A stretch of DNA of 64,000 bases, taken from contig JAIVEN010000021.1 in NCBI GenBank assembly GCA_026686845.1, positions 19,424,001 to 19,488,000 of the forward strand. The letters run 5' to 3'. The notes under the pieces are model-generated. The model searched no databases. It saw nothing but the letters and a program-made list of their open reading frames with translations, and had not been told where the DNA came from. Below, in pieces: positions 35,162-46,639 of this stretch. Every line of letters begins with the position of its first letter. The stretch's first letter is position 1. Origin of the DNA: Adenanthera pavonina (lineage: Eukaryota; Streptophyta; Magnoliopsida; Fabales; Fabaceae). The position numbers and the translations under genes were made by a program.

Positions 35162-36659
35162 TGTTAGGTTTATTGGCTTGCCAAGAGGAGGTTGAATTGG
35201 GAAGTTTGAAATTTTCTGCAAAATTGAAATTGAAATACAGTAGTGATAATAAAGGTTGCTGAAAAATAGAGTACATAATATAAAGAACAGTTACAAAGTA
35301 AATGAGGAGAGGACACAAAGATTTATCCTAGTTCGGTCCACTTCACTTGACCTATGTCCAGTCCTCAAGCCACCACTTGAGATTTCTTCACTATAACTTG
35401 CAATTTAAATGGATTCATGCAAAAACCGTAGTACAACTCCAGCTTAAACTAATCTCTTAGTATTTTCTCACACTGAGTGCTATCTACAAGCATGTAGAAA
35501 TATAAAAATCAAGGTATGAAATACTCTCTCAAAAGAGCGTATGTGAAAGTTTAAGAGCAATGAATGAGCTAAACAGAAGGTAGGTGTGCTTTTAATGAAT
35601 CAGAAATAAATTCTATAGAGGTTTGGCGTTTATATGTTTTTCCTCCTTACCCAACAAATTAAATGAGGTCTTATTTATAGTTTGAGAGCAAAACTATCCA
35701 TTGAGAGCAAGAATTAGCCATTACTCTCAAAAAATAGCTGTTTACCTACCGCATTAAATGCATCTGACAGAGATTATATGAATAACCTCCTCAGGTTATG
35801 TGAATAACATGTGACCATTGGCTCTTAGTTTCAACGTTAGACTTTTGTTATGTAGATAACTTAGCTAGGTTATATGGATAATAATCATTCCAGAATGACT
35901 AAGTTTCAGCTTAAGAATATTTTCATGAAAACCTGCTTAGTTATTCGAATAACGTTTCATAAACTTGGATACCTTTGAGGATTATTAGAATAAACTCTTA
36001 AGGATATTATTCCTTGTTCAGACAACATTTAATCAGCACAAACTAAGTTTTTGAAAAGCACAATTTATCAGGATAACTTCCCAAGGTTATGCGGATAACC
36101 AATTTAACAAAAGGTGGTTCAAGAGTTCTATAACATACGTTATGCGGATAACCTCCTTAGGTTATACGAATAATGGGCTGTACAAAACAAGTGACCTTTA
36201 CTGTTTAGCCCCTTATGTGAATAAGGTAAGCACCTTATCAGGAAAACAAGCTAGACAAAGGCAAGGACATGGTGCATGCCTTAGTTATGCAAATAATCTC
36301 AAGCCTTTTCGTGAAAACAAAGAGAGAGCACTTAGAAACAATATTGAGATTGGGATTTTGTCCCCATAACTTCTAAGCATCATGCGCATAAGGTAAAGCT
36401 TTTCATGAAAACTATTTTGAAAACATGAACAAAACATTAATCATTAAAATAGATGTTTCATTTAATATTAGGATAAGTAGAATAAGTAGCATTTAAAGCT
36501 TAACTACCTTCTTTTACAAAGGGATTCCTAAAAATGTATGTAAAAGCTCATCAACCTTAAGGAATCTCTAACTTTGGTTTCCACATCACTTGTACTCCTT
36601 TGATATTTGATTTTCAAACTCATTATTTTTTAGAATCATCATAACCATCTGAATTAACA
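35162..36659 (-). mobile_element. 3' LTR of the nested Copia element (family 2)
   Basis: On the minus strand it begins TGTTAATTCAGATGG at 36659 and ends CAATAAACCTAACA at 35162, 1498 bp. It follows the polypurine tract directly. It has a TATAAATAAG box (reverse complement at about 35671-35680) and the terminal hairpin sequence in a mutated form (GCCAAGAGGAGGTTGAATTG on the + strand near 35179). The central part holds many copies of the near-palindrome GGTTATGCGGATAACC (for example 36085-36100 and 36139-36153). Confidence 0.93.
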
Positions 36660-36672
36660 TTCTCCCCCTTTT
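36660..36672 (-). other. Polypurine tract of the nested Copia element
   Basis: The + strand TTCTCCCCCTTTT, i.e. AAAAGGGGGAGAA on the minus strand, immediately precedes the 3' LTR. It is the plus-strand DNA primer site. Confidence 0.9.
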
Positions 36673-37097
36673 GATGATGACAAAACAACTTAAAAGATTC
36701 ATTAATGCTTGGGTTCACATAAAGCTCCCCCTCAATATATGCATAGAGTAAATAATGTTAGATATCAATTGTGCATATATTTTCAAAGGAAAGTAAAAGA
36801 AAAATAGATCAAGGATGGACAATGATCACATAAGGGTATTCACAAGATTATACATTATGAACAATCATTACAGTACAAAGACTTTACATAACAATGACAA
36901 CATAAGGGCAAGAACAATAACTTATGAAAACATAAGGACACATAGAAAACAACAACAACTGATTTAGTTCAATTAAGTCTTTTTCTTCTTTGGGATGGTC
37001 TTTCTTTCTGCAGATTTTTTCTTTCTCAATGTCTTCTTTTCTTTTTTTTTTTCTCTTCTTTTTCTTCTTTCTCCCCCTTTTTGTCATCAGCAACTGG
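36673..37097 (-). pseudogene. 3' end of the extra Copia reading frame region, Lys-rich
   Basis: Internal sequence of the nested Copia element between the polypurine tract and CACTA-1. On the minus strand the frame at 36884-37093 is extremely Lys/Arg-rich and follows ADDKKGE-type sequence at the CACTA junction. Adding the sequence beyond 42534 continues the same internal region. No domain is recognised in this tail, and the low complexity (37040-37085 is T/C-rich on the + strand) limits interpretation. Confidence 0.55.
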
Positions 37098-37119
37098 CAC
37101 TACCACAAAAATGACTTTT

Positions 37120-37380
37120 TTTGGCGCCTAATTGTAGGCGGTTATATAAAAAAACGCAAAAAAAAGTTAGGCAGAGAGATTTGTAGGCGGTTGTAAGAAC
37201 AACCGCATACAAAAATATATTTTTGTAGGCGGTTATTTAAACAACCGCCTACAAAAGTATAATCATTTAAAAAAAGATATTAAAAAAACTAAAGTAGGCG
37301 ATCATTTAAAATAACCGCATATGATTATTGTTATGTTTTTTTTACCAACGTATGCGGTTATGATTATTAGCAGTCTATGT
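37120..37380. repeat. CACTA-1 left subterminal repeats
   Basis: Copies of a GTAGGCGGTTAT motif in both orientations, paired as short palindromes such as GTAGGCGGTT ... AACCGCCTAC near 37226-37255. The matching right cluster is at 42285-42515. Confidence 0.9.
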
Positions 37381-37429
37381 TTCTTTCTTTCTTTAAAAAA
37401 ATTATTAATTATGAATGTTTCTTTTAAAT

Positions 37430-37700
37430 TTCAGCCCAATTTAAAGCTATAGCAATACTTTCACTCTCGCTACCTCACAGATTAGTTTGTCTCATCCGAG
37501 TTCTCTCCCGCTGGCCAGGTCCATTCGGCGTCTCTGTGGGTCCCCCAAGTTCGTGGCTACGCCGTCCCGCCGAATCTGTCTCCCCAGGTTTGTGGCTTCT
37601 TCATGGGTTCGGCAAGTCCGATCTAGATCTGTGGCTTTTCAATGGTTCGACTTTGACTTTTCTGGAGAAGTTCTTTGCCAGAGAAGAAAAAAATTTTTCA
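37430..37700 (+). other. Possible captured 5' gene region in CACTA-1
   Basis: A locally GC-richer stretch (TCTCCCGCTGGCCAGGTCC at 37503 and on) with overlapping open frames for about 70 codons, unlike the AT-rich surroundings. It could be 5' untranslated or first-exon sequence of a captured gene. Not recognised. Confidence 0.35.
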
Positions 37701-39054
37701 AGTAAAAAGTCTTCGGTGAGATTACACATACTATGGATTATACAAAGTTTTAGGTTCAATGCATACTGAGGAACCCATTTGTTTTTTTTTTCTTGCCCTT
37801 TTCCTTTGAATGGCTGAGGGTCATTAGGGCCCATTGGTACTAGGTAATTAATTCTTCACCTTCCTTTAAATAGCTTATTCTAATGAAGGCGAGATTCAGA
37901 GTTAGGTCCTTTCTCACAGCGCCAAGAAACTGTCAGTTGACCCTTTAACCTTCAAATTTGCTGAAATTGGGACACAGAAGTCTTTTGTTAATATATGCCA
38001 TGTTTCTTTCTCATTGTGATGTGTTAAAATTTGGGCCTTTTTGGGAGTTTGGAAAGGTATAGTCAGTCAACCATTAAAAATTCTAATAAGAAAATGTGAT
38101 CCGTGCTTTCACATTGTTATCATTTCCCACACGTTATTCAGTGCTTAGTTACCTAGAAGCTTTGGCAGGAGAAGGCTCTTTGGTTTATGTTTGAATCTTT
38201 ATTTTGCTTTCTCTTAAGTCAACTATTCCGCATGCTCTCCAACTAATAGTTTACTGCACTTGTCTTATTTAGAGAAAAGGTAATGATATATGGAAAACCT
38301 ATTTTTCAGTTATAAGCTCTAGAAACCATATCTCAGAGCAGTTATGGAACGTGACATGAAAGAAGTCAATGAAGGTAATAAAACCAAAGTTGAAGTTTTG
38401 GCAAGTAGCTTGCAGTAGATGGCAGCTTGCTTCCTAGATGGAAGCTGTTATTTGGCTCTTGTTCCTTTGTTAGTTGTTACCAAGATTTTGTTATTAAGGG
38501 AATCTATTGTGTCCTGGGGATACTCTAAAGCATGCATCTATTTTAACATTGGGATGGCATACATCTAGATGGACATTATTTGTATAATCTTCTACAGTAT
38601 GTATTGAAACGAAAATTTTTGTATAATCTTCTAACTAAAAAGTTCCTATTGCTGGATTTCTTAATCATTCAGTATGTATACTCTTTCTCTTTATTGAGTC
38701 TCCTCCCACTTTCCTTTTGTTCTTGGTTTATCCCCTCCCCTGTTTCTAGAATTTTAAGATTTAATGTTTTCCTAATATTGTGATTCAGTAAGGAAACAAT
38801 GGTAGTTAAAATTCAGATTACAAGGACTACCAATTATCTTATAAGATATGCATATTCTTCTGGAACAAAATTTAGCATCTTATTCCTCCATGCCTCCCTT
38901 TTTGCCAATTTAGATTATTTCTCATCCTTAGGGAGCTCTACCACTTTTTTGTTGAACTATATCTGCTTTGATTAATATTCAGAGATATTAAGATAGATCT
39001 CTCTCCATCTTAGAAATAATATTAGCTCTCTAACATGCCTTCCGACCAACTAAT

Positions 39055-39303
39055 GAGAAGATCCTTTGCATGCATGGTGGGCTATCTCCTGATCTTAAAA
39101 ATTTGGATCAGATAAGAAATATTGTTCAACCTATTGATGTGCCTGATCAGGGCCTTCTCTGTGACCTGCTTTGAGCCAATCCTGACATAGATCTTGATGG
39201 TTGGGGAGAAAATGACCGAGGTGTCTCATTTACATTTGGAGCTGACAAGGTTGTTGAATTTCTTGAAAAGCATGATCTTGATCTGATTTGCAGAGCTCAC
39301 CAG
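39055..39303 (+). pseudogene. Captured exon of a PP1-type Ser/Thr phosphatase (TOPP-like)
   Basis: 83 codons match the middle of the type 1 protein phosphatase catalytic subunit, which removes phosphate from Ser/Thr residues using a two-metal site. Landmarks in order: EKILCMHGGLSPDLKNLDQI (the MHGG histidine is a metal ligand), VPDQGLLCDLL, DLDGWGENDRGVSFTFGADK, and DLICRAHQ (a second metal-ligand histidine). The piece ends exactly at a splice donor (CAG|GTTAGA at 39303), as a genuine exon would. One codon, the Trp after DLL, is now TGA, so the frame is broken. The exons with the GDXHG and GNHE motifs are not present in the window. The fragment lies inside CACTA-1 and was presumably copied from an expressed host gene. 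Confidence 0.93.
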
Positions 39304-39449
39304 GTTAGAAAACATGAGTTTTGGACTGTCATTCATTTGGATTGACCATCTTTTGATATATTCTCTATATTTCTGTAATTTTTTTATTTTAAAAGAAGCT
39401 GCTGAGAAATTTTAATGTAACATATACCTACTCAAAATGGGATTTTCAG

Positions 39450-39520
39450 GTTGAAGACTTAGCATTTAATATGCATTTACTTGAACATGGAATTGGTATG
39501 CTTGATATTTGATTAAAAAT
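39450..39520 (+). pseudogene. Possible further exon-like piece after the PP1 exon
   Basis: Follows an acceptor-like TTTTCAG at about 39443-39449. The frame reads VEDLAFNMHLLEHGIG before a stop. It does not match the next part of PP1 beyond the first three residues (VED), so it may be a second captured gene or chance. No assignment is made. Confidence 0.3.
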
Positions 39521-41650
39521 GAAGTGGACAGCCGAAGGAGGGAATGCCTTTAATTTGGTACGAACAAAGATCATTATCATATATATTAGTAGTGATTAGT
39601 GAGCCTAACTAATATTGTTCATGACCACTTACCTTTCATGTTTCGATTGAGGTTAAAGTACTTAAAGATTGCTATTGTAAGGGGCTCAAAGTAAAACAAG
39701 AGCAACAAAGAGATTAGAATGAGCATTGTGCAAGGATGACATTTCATACTTGTAGGGCAGTCTTGGGTGCATGCACAATAGATGACTGGGATTTCAGCCT
39801 TATATAGGAGCATGGGACCCACCTTAATGGCTGAAATCTCAGCCATCCATTGCATCTACATCCTATGTACCTTAGAATTTCGCCATGTGTGGCTATTGCA
39901 TGTCTTTGACTGTCAGGAAATTTTTCTGTGCTCTCCATCTTTTGTCTTTGTTCATCACTTTTTTTATCCCCTCATTTTCTTCATATTGGCATTGTGCCTC
40001 TGACGAGAATCTATTTATGGAAACCCATTTTATTTATGGTCACAACTAACAATGCACAATTGAATTGGATTTTCTCCTGGGCTTTTATCTTTTCCTTTTT
40101 TGTATCGGCAACGTTGTGCCACATTAATATCAGGTTATTCTACTTGTGTTAATTTATGGTACATTCTGTAGTTGACCATCTTTGCTAGTGTACTTGGTTT
40201 TTTGTATTGTATCCCTGCCTCTCTGCCTGGAATAAGGTTTGCATTTTGAACTTACATTTTTGTCATGTCTTTTTACTATTGACAGAAATACAATTATACA
40301 TACAAATATATATATAAATATATGTGTGTTGGATCTTAATTAACTACGTTCTAGTACTCACCGGGCATGTATGTTGAGCGTTCTAAGTGGGATCTCAGAT
40401 ATCTGGCAGTGGCAAGATTGTGACCCATTTTCTTGCTTAAACTTCAATAAAGGAACATTGGTCTATCAATTTTAGAGGCAAATCCTAACTGTTTTGTAAG
40501 ACAAATCTATCTGAAAAAGGATAGGGAGTCAAGTTCACCACCATTGCTCAACAGTCCAAATATAGATATATTTAGTTAAAGAGAACTTTGGTCCATGCTG
40601 CTGTAAAATTTAGTTAAATGTAACCTTCTTTTGCTCTAGTTTTTATTCATATAGAAATCATCCTTTTATTTACAGAATTGTTCTAGTGGGGATTAGACCC
40701 TCACACACTAGATAATTTTATTAGGATTTGTGGGGGAGAATGGAAGCAAGAAAAGACTAAAGAAACTCTAAATAATTCCAAACACTTACCTGTCTTACAG
40801 AAGCTGCTGTTCCATATATGTCTTATATATATATAAATTAAAGGAACTCACATGTCATAGAAATAGACCAAAGAGGGATTTTGTTTGTCTTATAAATTTG
40901 CTACCTGTAATGACCCATTAGTTGTTGCCACGTTGAAAGTAAGTTCATGGGTGTAGAGAAAATCCAATACCCTTTAGCACTGCCACTATTAATTTTGAAA
41001 AGGAACCTTCACCTAATAATCACCAAACTAAAGTTTTGAAAAGAAAAGACAGAAAGGAAAAGAAGACGTTCCATACAATGAAAATTATCTAGAACCAAGT
41101 TTATATTGATGTTATTCACACTATTAAATCAAACACTTTGTGGCCTTCTCATTCAACGCAACATTATTAAAAGAAGTATCATTTGTTATCCATGAAACAT
41201 TTTTTACTTAATATATTGTCATCAGTCTTGATAATTCTTTTTTATCTTTATTTTATATCATTTGTTATTTTGATAATTGAGACTTTTAATTTGATCATGT
41301 GTCACTGCAAATTCTGCCTTACTGGTTCCCTACATTTAATTCTGCTTGTCATTTAGGACATAAATGTGTCTGAAAGAGCTCAATGGTTTTTTTTTAATGA
41401 TTTAAATTTGCAGGTTAGTTGAAATTGACCTTAAAAGCTTTCCCGTTTCTATTAATATTGCAAATTTGAACGAAAGTATACTTTGCTTTCATTTTCATAG
41501 GGTCAAGAAAGAAAGACAAATAAAGAAAAGAAGACAAAGTTTGTCATCGTTATTGATTTAAAAGGGATAAACTTATCTGTTTTCATGGCTAGCAAAATTT
41601 CTTCATTAGCTACATATCTAGATCTTAAGTTTTTTACTTTTTAACAGAGC

Positions 41651-41935
41651 CCAAAAACAATGAAAGAGTTTGATTCAAGGATGTCAATTATGAATCGAAT
41701 TATGGAGGCACTACGAGATCCAACCATTAAAGATATTTGAAAATGCAATCATGGCAATTATTTTTGATCACCTAGACCTTTAGAACATTCAAGATTAGAT
41801 TGCTTGCTGAGATGCCTGGAATGTCACTCAATGAGAAAAATGAAAGTGCAAGAGCTTCTAATCTATCTAAATGGTTGGAGCAAGAGAAGAATATGCTCAT
41901 AATATTAGATGATCTCTGGATGCTGATATGGGTAG
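41651..41935 (+). pseudogene. Captured NB-ARC fragment of an NLR resistance gene
   Basis: Two pieces of one NB-ARC domain in order: 41651-41740 (FDSRMSIMNRIMEALRDPTI, then a stop), the region just before the P-loop, and 41794-41935 (IAEMPGMSLNEKNESARASN, then LIILDDLW, the kinase-2 motif). NB-ARC is the nucleotide-switch domain of intracellular plant immune receptors. The P-loop between the two pieces (GVGKTT) is absent, apparently deleted, and a frameshift separates them. After LDDLW the frame runs into AT-rich, intron-like sequence. The sequence style is that of coiled-coil (CNL, RPS2-like) receptors. It lies on the + strand inside CACTA-1, 2.3 kb downstream of the PP1 exon. This is a non-functional fragment. 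Confidence 0.88.
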
Positions 41936-42284
41936 TACTTTTGGAACTAAATATCTTTCTTTCTAAGTTTTTGTATTTTGTTTTGCTCTTTTTGTTAGAA
42001 GCATGCTAGGATGTATAAAAAGACAAAGCTACTTGTTATAGTTTGTTAGGTGTTTTTCTTGATTACTTAGATTGTATCCTAGACTTTACTTTTTTATTTT
42101 TTGCTTTTGTGTATTAGTGTGTGTAATTTTTTTGGTTTATTAATAAATTTGATATTGATTTGTAAATATTTATTAATATAACAATTTGCTTTTTTTTTTG
42201 TTAATGGATTTGATAGGTTGTATATATTTTGATATTGGATTAATCCAGGGTCAAATTATTTTTTTGAAAAAAATGGATAGCTTA

Positions 42285-42515
42285 TGTAGGTGGTTATTTG
42301 AATAACTGCCTACAAAAAGGGACTTTTAAAGGCGGTTATATAGATAATCGCATACAAAAGTCCCTTTTTGTAGGCGGTTCTTTGAATAACCGCCTACAAA
42401 AGTGGACTTTTGTAGGCGGTTATAACCGCATACAAAAGGGGTCCACTTATGTCAGCGCTCACATAGTAGGCGGTTTATAACTGCTAACAATAGCTAAAAA
42501 TAACCGCCTATAAAA
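42285..42515. repeat. CACTA-1 right subterminal repeats
   Basis: Array of GTAGGCGGTT and AACCGCCTAC motifs, about eight copies in alternating orientation, mirroring 37120-37380. Their identity with the left cluster supports the boundaries of the element. Confidence 0.9.
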
Positions 42516-42533
42516 CACTTTTCTAGCATAGTG

Positions 42534-44600
42534 TGGAGAGTATTGAGCTGCTTCAGCATCTATCCAAGCAATGTCCTGATCTATTTTCGCTTTTCATTCC
42601 TTGATCCTTTGAAGTCTCTCATCTAAAAAAAGAGTGAATACGGGAGAATGAGCTGCAATTAAGGACACCGGGATAGGCTGGATGTCTGGTGTAGGGGGTA
42701 AGGAAGAAGAGGAAGGGACAAACTTTTTGGGTGGCATATCAGTGGGAGTAGAGAGTACAGAGGGGAACACTGGTATAAAAGGGATATCTGGTAAAACCAG
42801 AGGTAATGCAGAAGTAGTGGGAGCTGGTGAATGATCATCATCCAAGGTAATGTTTACCACGTCTTGTACAGCTGTCTCAGCTATATGGCTAATGCTCTCA
42901 AATAAAGCTGGATCAGGTTGAGGAGGAAAGAGAGTATTGAGTTCTTGTTTGTGTTGTTTGAGAAAAATGTGGTAAACGAAGTCTCCTCAAACTATAGGCA
43001 CTAAATCTCTTTCTTGATTCTGATCATTTTCCATTATTTGATGTGTTGTAGCTTGAGCAAATTCCTTATCATCAAGTTCATAGTCCAAGTTAGGACCCAG
43101 ACTCTCTAATAGAACAGGGGACTTAGGAGTAGAGGAACCATCTATTTCAACAATTGGAGACTTTATAGAAGTTTCAAGAAAAATAGTAGTGCCAGTAAAT
43201 ATAGTAGATAAGGGTTGAAGAGGTGATGAAGGTGGTCATGATATACCAGAAGCTATTTGTTGACAAAGGAGTTTGACTTCTTGAGTGAGATTTTCTATTT
43301 TGATTTCAAGCCTTTCTTGCAGTTTAGTAATGAGGTACCCAAGATTTATAGAATCTTCTCTATGTTCTCTCCTAGTTGCCATCATTATTTGATATAGATT
43401 CTGGTATAATATAGGGATGTCAGTGGGTGTAGCTAAATCAGAGGTTGGAAAGGCTTCAGGTTCATTTGGGATAGGAATAGAGGAAAGAGGTTCAGGGTGC
43501 GATGGTTGTGATGGTTCACCAGGTGAAGAGGAAGAGGAGTTGGAATCACCACCTCCATGATTTTCTGCTGCATCTACTGATTCAGAACTCGCTTCTCCTT
43601 CTCCAATTTCTCTTTTCTTATTAACCAATTGTCCATTTGTTAAAGTCATTCCCATCTTCTATCGTGCCTTCTCATAGAATTCCTCTGGAAATAATGTAGG
43701 TTCTCTCTCACGATGTAATATGTTATGGTGCTTCAGAATTCTGGAGATGAGGTGCCCATATGGCAATTGTGAATCCTACCTGTAAGTCCTTGCCTTCCAC
43801 ATTCTTTGTAAGATGATGTCAATCAAGTTTTTTGGTTTTCCTTTTACTAGTAGCACCATAACTTGGAATGTTCCTCTAGATAAATAATTGTATCCTCCAC
43901 TTTTGTTGAAGAACATCCTTGATACAATGTAGTGGAGGACCCTATTCTCAACACTTAGGTGACTTGGAGCAATTTTCCCTTTAGGAGGCATATTTTTCCT
44001 TTGTCTAAGCAGCTTGTACACAATCATGCTCCATTTGTAATTTGCTTCTTATCCATTATCTTCATCAACATTATGATCTTCAAAGGGGTATTTAGTGATA
44101 TCAATGTTTACTTTGATTCCTCGAGTGGGCAAGTTCAATATCTCTGGAAAGAGATGAGGATGTAGAGCTATCTACCTCTTTCGCAATCTGACTTCATGCA
44201 CTTTTGTTTCATTGTTTCTCCTAAGAGAATCACACCATGCTCATACAATCTCTTCATCATATTCTTTCTTTAATTCAATCAAACCTTTATAATTCTCAAG
44301 TTGACTAGTAGTTTCAAACACATTCTTAATTAGAAAGTCTTCTAATCTAACAAAATGAGGTTTGACCATTTTTAGCTTCTTAAAATCAGTCTCATATGAT
44401 TACTTCAACACCCTTATGCTAATCAATTCATCTGTAATTAGAGCTTGTTCAGATTCAGTGGCAAACGAACTTACTTTTATTTCTAGGTTGAGACTCAGAT
44501 TCTGGAATTCTTCCTGCTTTTTGTGTTCGAGGCTTCTTCGTTGGCAAATTTGAACTAGATTCAGCTTTCCTTTTTCCTTTGCTTGGGGATTTTGTCACGT
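42534..44600 (-). pseudogene. Extra reading frame of the nested Copia element (putative plant transposon protein domain)
   Basis: Minus-strand frames at 43776-44027, 43236-43790 and 42594-42860 follow one another. The conserved middle reads YLSRGTFQVMVLLVKGKPKN, then (after a frameshift near 43780) QLPYGHLISRILKHHNILH, which matches the type of domain Pfam calls putative plant transposon protein (PF20167), common in retroelement-derived plant proteins. A Ser/Glu/Pro-rich linker and a helical segment (LGYLITKLQERLEIKIENL) follow, then a Pro-rich part. The region lies 3' of pol, where SIRE-type elements have their additional frame. Its role is unknown. The upstream part (44028-44600) has several stops. 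Confidence 0.75.
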
Positions 44601-45607
44601 ACTTGGACTTCACGTTACGTTAGGGTCATTAGCCTTGCCTTCCTCCCTTTGTTTTTGCCGTAGTATGATTCTAAATGATTTGAAGGATGAAAGGTGTTTA
44701 AAGTAGGTCAAAATGTGTTTTGTACTCATAGTTTTAAGGGAGACTTGGGAGATTTTTGAAGACTTAAGGAGTACGATTGAAGGTTTTCAGGATAGAGTTA
44801 GGTTTTCCGCACATATGACTGCTGAAAATCAAAGATTTCTATATATAGTCTCCACATTATGTGCTTGACGTATGGAGGTTATATGAATATCGAGCTTCAG
44901 AGAATATATGTAGGAGTACTATTTGCAATGTTATGCGGATAAGGTTCTTAGTTTGTCCGCATAACCAAGCTAATATGAAGTTTAAGCAGACAGGATGTGG
45001 GTTTTGTTATTTGGACAAACATTCCATTTTATCCTAAAAATGAGTTTCACAAAGAGCACACAAAAAAGAATAGGCAATCAATATGTTATCCAGATAACCT
45101 TGCCATCTTATATGAATAACGTTCTCACTTTAGGAATCATTTCTCTAGATGTAATGTTATGCGGATAAGGTAGGCAGGTTATGCGAAAATTGATTATCAC
45201 AAAACATATATAATAAGGAAAACAAGGCAAGTTATGTACATAAGGTGATGACTTTGTCTGAAAAACGAACTTCACAGAGACCAAAATTTCACACAAGATC
45301 TCGTTTTCATGACAAGTTTCATACCTTATTCAAATATCCTCTAAAACAAAAACAATAAGCACCAGAAAATCAATTCATTTTTAGCATAAGGCTATGGGTT
45401 ATACACATAAGCATATTAGAAAGGCTCATAAACACTTACTGACCAATTGTGTTATCCCCATAAACCTTTTCTTTTCATCATAACTCCATTTCAAAGTGCA
45501 GTGTACTTCATTTTATCAGGTTTTCACTATTTTAGATTAAGTACCTGCAAAACAAATTTCTAGATACTCTGATGCTTAAGTCAATATTAATATCAACTGA
45601 ATCATAT
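44601..45607 (-). other. Non-coding internal spacer of the nested Copia element
   Basis: Lies between the extra reading frame and CACTA-2. It contains copies of the motif also filling the LTRs, for example GTTATGCGGATAAGG at 45155-45169, TGTTATGCGGATAAGG near 44930 and TTTGTCCGCATAACC near 44952. A TATATATAG box-like run is at 44840. No gene is recognised. Confidence 0.6.
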
Positions 45608-45619
45608 CACTACAAGAAA

Positions 45620-46150
45620 ACAGAATTTTTCTCAAGGAAATTTCTCAGGGATAATAGTTTCTCAGGGCATTTCTCATGGAAAATGTAAAAAAAAAAAAGC
45701 ATTTATCAGGGAAATTTCTCATGGAAAAATGAATCGAGAGAACATTCATGAGAAATATCCATGAGAAACATGCCCACTTTATGGCAGGAGATTGGCACCA
45801 AAATTTCTCATAAGTTGTTCCATGAGAAATTTTATCATTTTTCGTGAACCTTTCCGTGAGAAATGGTCATCTTTTGGCCGAGGCAAGTGTGAAAGTGGTG
45901 CCAAGCTTTCTCATAGATATCCCCATGAGAAAGTTTTACAATTTCTCAGGGACAAATATATGAGAATAATTTCTCAGATAATTCCATGAGAAGTGTTGCG
46001 AAAATAATGAAAAGAATTGTAAGCACATTTCTCACTGCATTATCCATGAGAAAGGTAGTTAATTTCTCATGGCAATGTCTGTGAGAAAATTTTCTCAAGG
46101 ATAGCTTCATGAGACCAAATATTTTTTCTCACGGACTGTATCCCTAAGAA
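45620..46150. repeat. CACTA-2 left subterminal repeats
   Basis: More than a dozen copies of TTTCTCA(T/G)GG and its complement CC(A/C)TGAGAAA, many paired as palindromes (for example CATGAGAAATATCCATGAG near 45750). Partner cluster at 49925-50280. Confidence 0.9.
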
Positions 46151-46639
46151 ATATTGCACATATTTAAAAAATTGAAATTAAAATTTTAAATGAATTTAAT
46201 ATGTAATGTTTTAAATATATGTATTATTTTAGTATTTTATTTATATAAGTTAATCAATAAAAATCATTATCTTTTTTTATTAAATCTTATTCTTTATTAT
46301 TTTCTTAGTAGATAATCTCTTTTCACTTAGATATAATTAAGTAATTTAGATATAGAGATCATAAGATTTATGATACATTAACTTAATTATTTTGAAAGAA
46401 AATGAAATAGTTTTTAATAAAAGTATCAAATACAAATACGAAATTTCAACCATTACAAGTGAAAATAATATAATTTATGGAGATGATGATAATTTTAGTA
46501 TGTGATAGTAGAAATTATAATATAATGTTTGCGATATAGTTTATATTGGCAAAATATATATTATTAATATAATATTGTTTTTATTAATTTTATTAATTCA
46601 TTATTATATCATAAAATTATTAATTCATTTTTCCAAATT

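Larger units (their letters stand above)
37098..42533. mobile_element. CACTA-1: gene-carrying CACTA element
   Basis: The left end is CACTACCACAAAAATGAC. The right end, reverse-complemented, is CACTATGCTAGAAAAGTG. TGG flanks both sides (37095-37097 and 42534-42536), the expected 3-bp duplication. Subterminal regions (37120-37380 and 42285-42515) carry many inverted copies of a TTTGTAGGCGGTTATTT-type motif, which in this superfamily serve as transposase binding sites. Length 5436 bp. No transposase is seen, so it is non-autonomous. It carries pieces of at least two unrelated host genes, a PP1 phosphatase exon (39055-39303) and an NB-ARC resistance gene (41651-41935), both on the + strand, with intron-like DNA between. 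Confidence 0.95.

Noticed and set aside
36884..37196. Lys-rich and Phe-rich open frames as small genes
   Set aside because: They come from a low-complexity T/C-rich stretch inside the Copia element and the adjacent CACTA terminus, on opposite strands of the same sequence.
39770..39870. Small hairpin GGCTGAAATCTCAGCC as a microRNA precursor
   Set aside because: The stem is only six bases with a short loop; too small for a plant precursor.
39055..42009. PP1 and NLR as resident host genes
   Set aside because: Both are partial, contain stops or deletions, and lie wholly inside CACTA-1, whose ends and target duplication are exact.
42594..42860. Pro-rich open frame as an independent host gene
   Set aside because: It continues the extra reading frame region of the nested Copia element and has no gene structure of its own.
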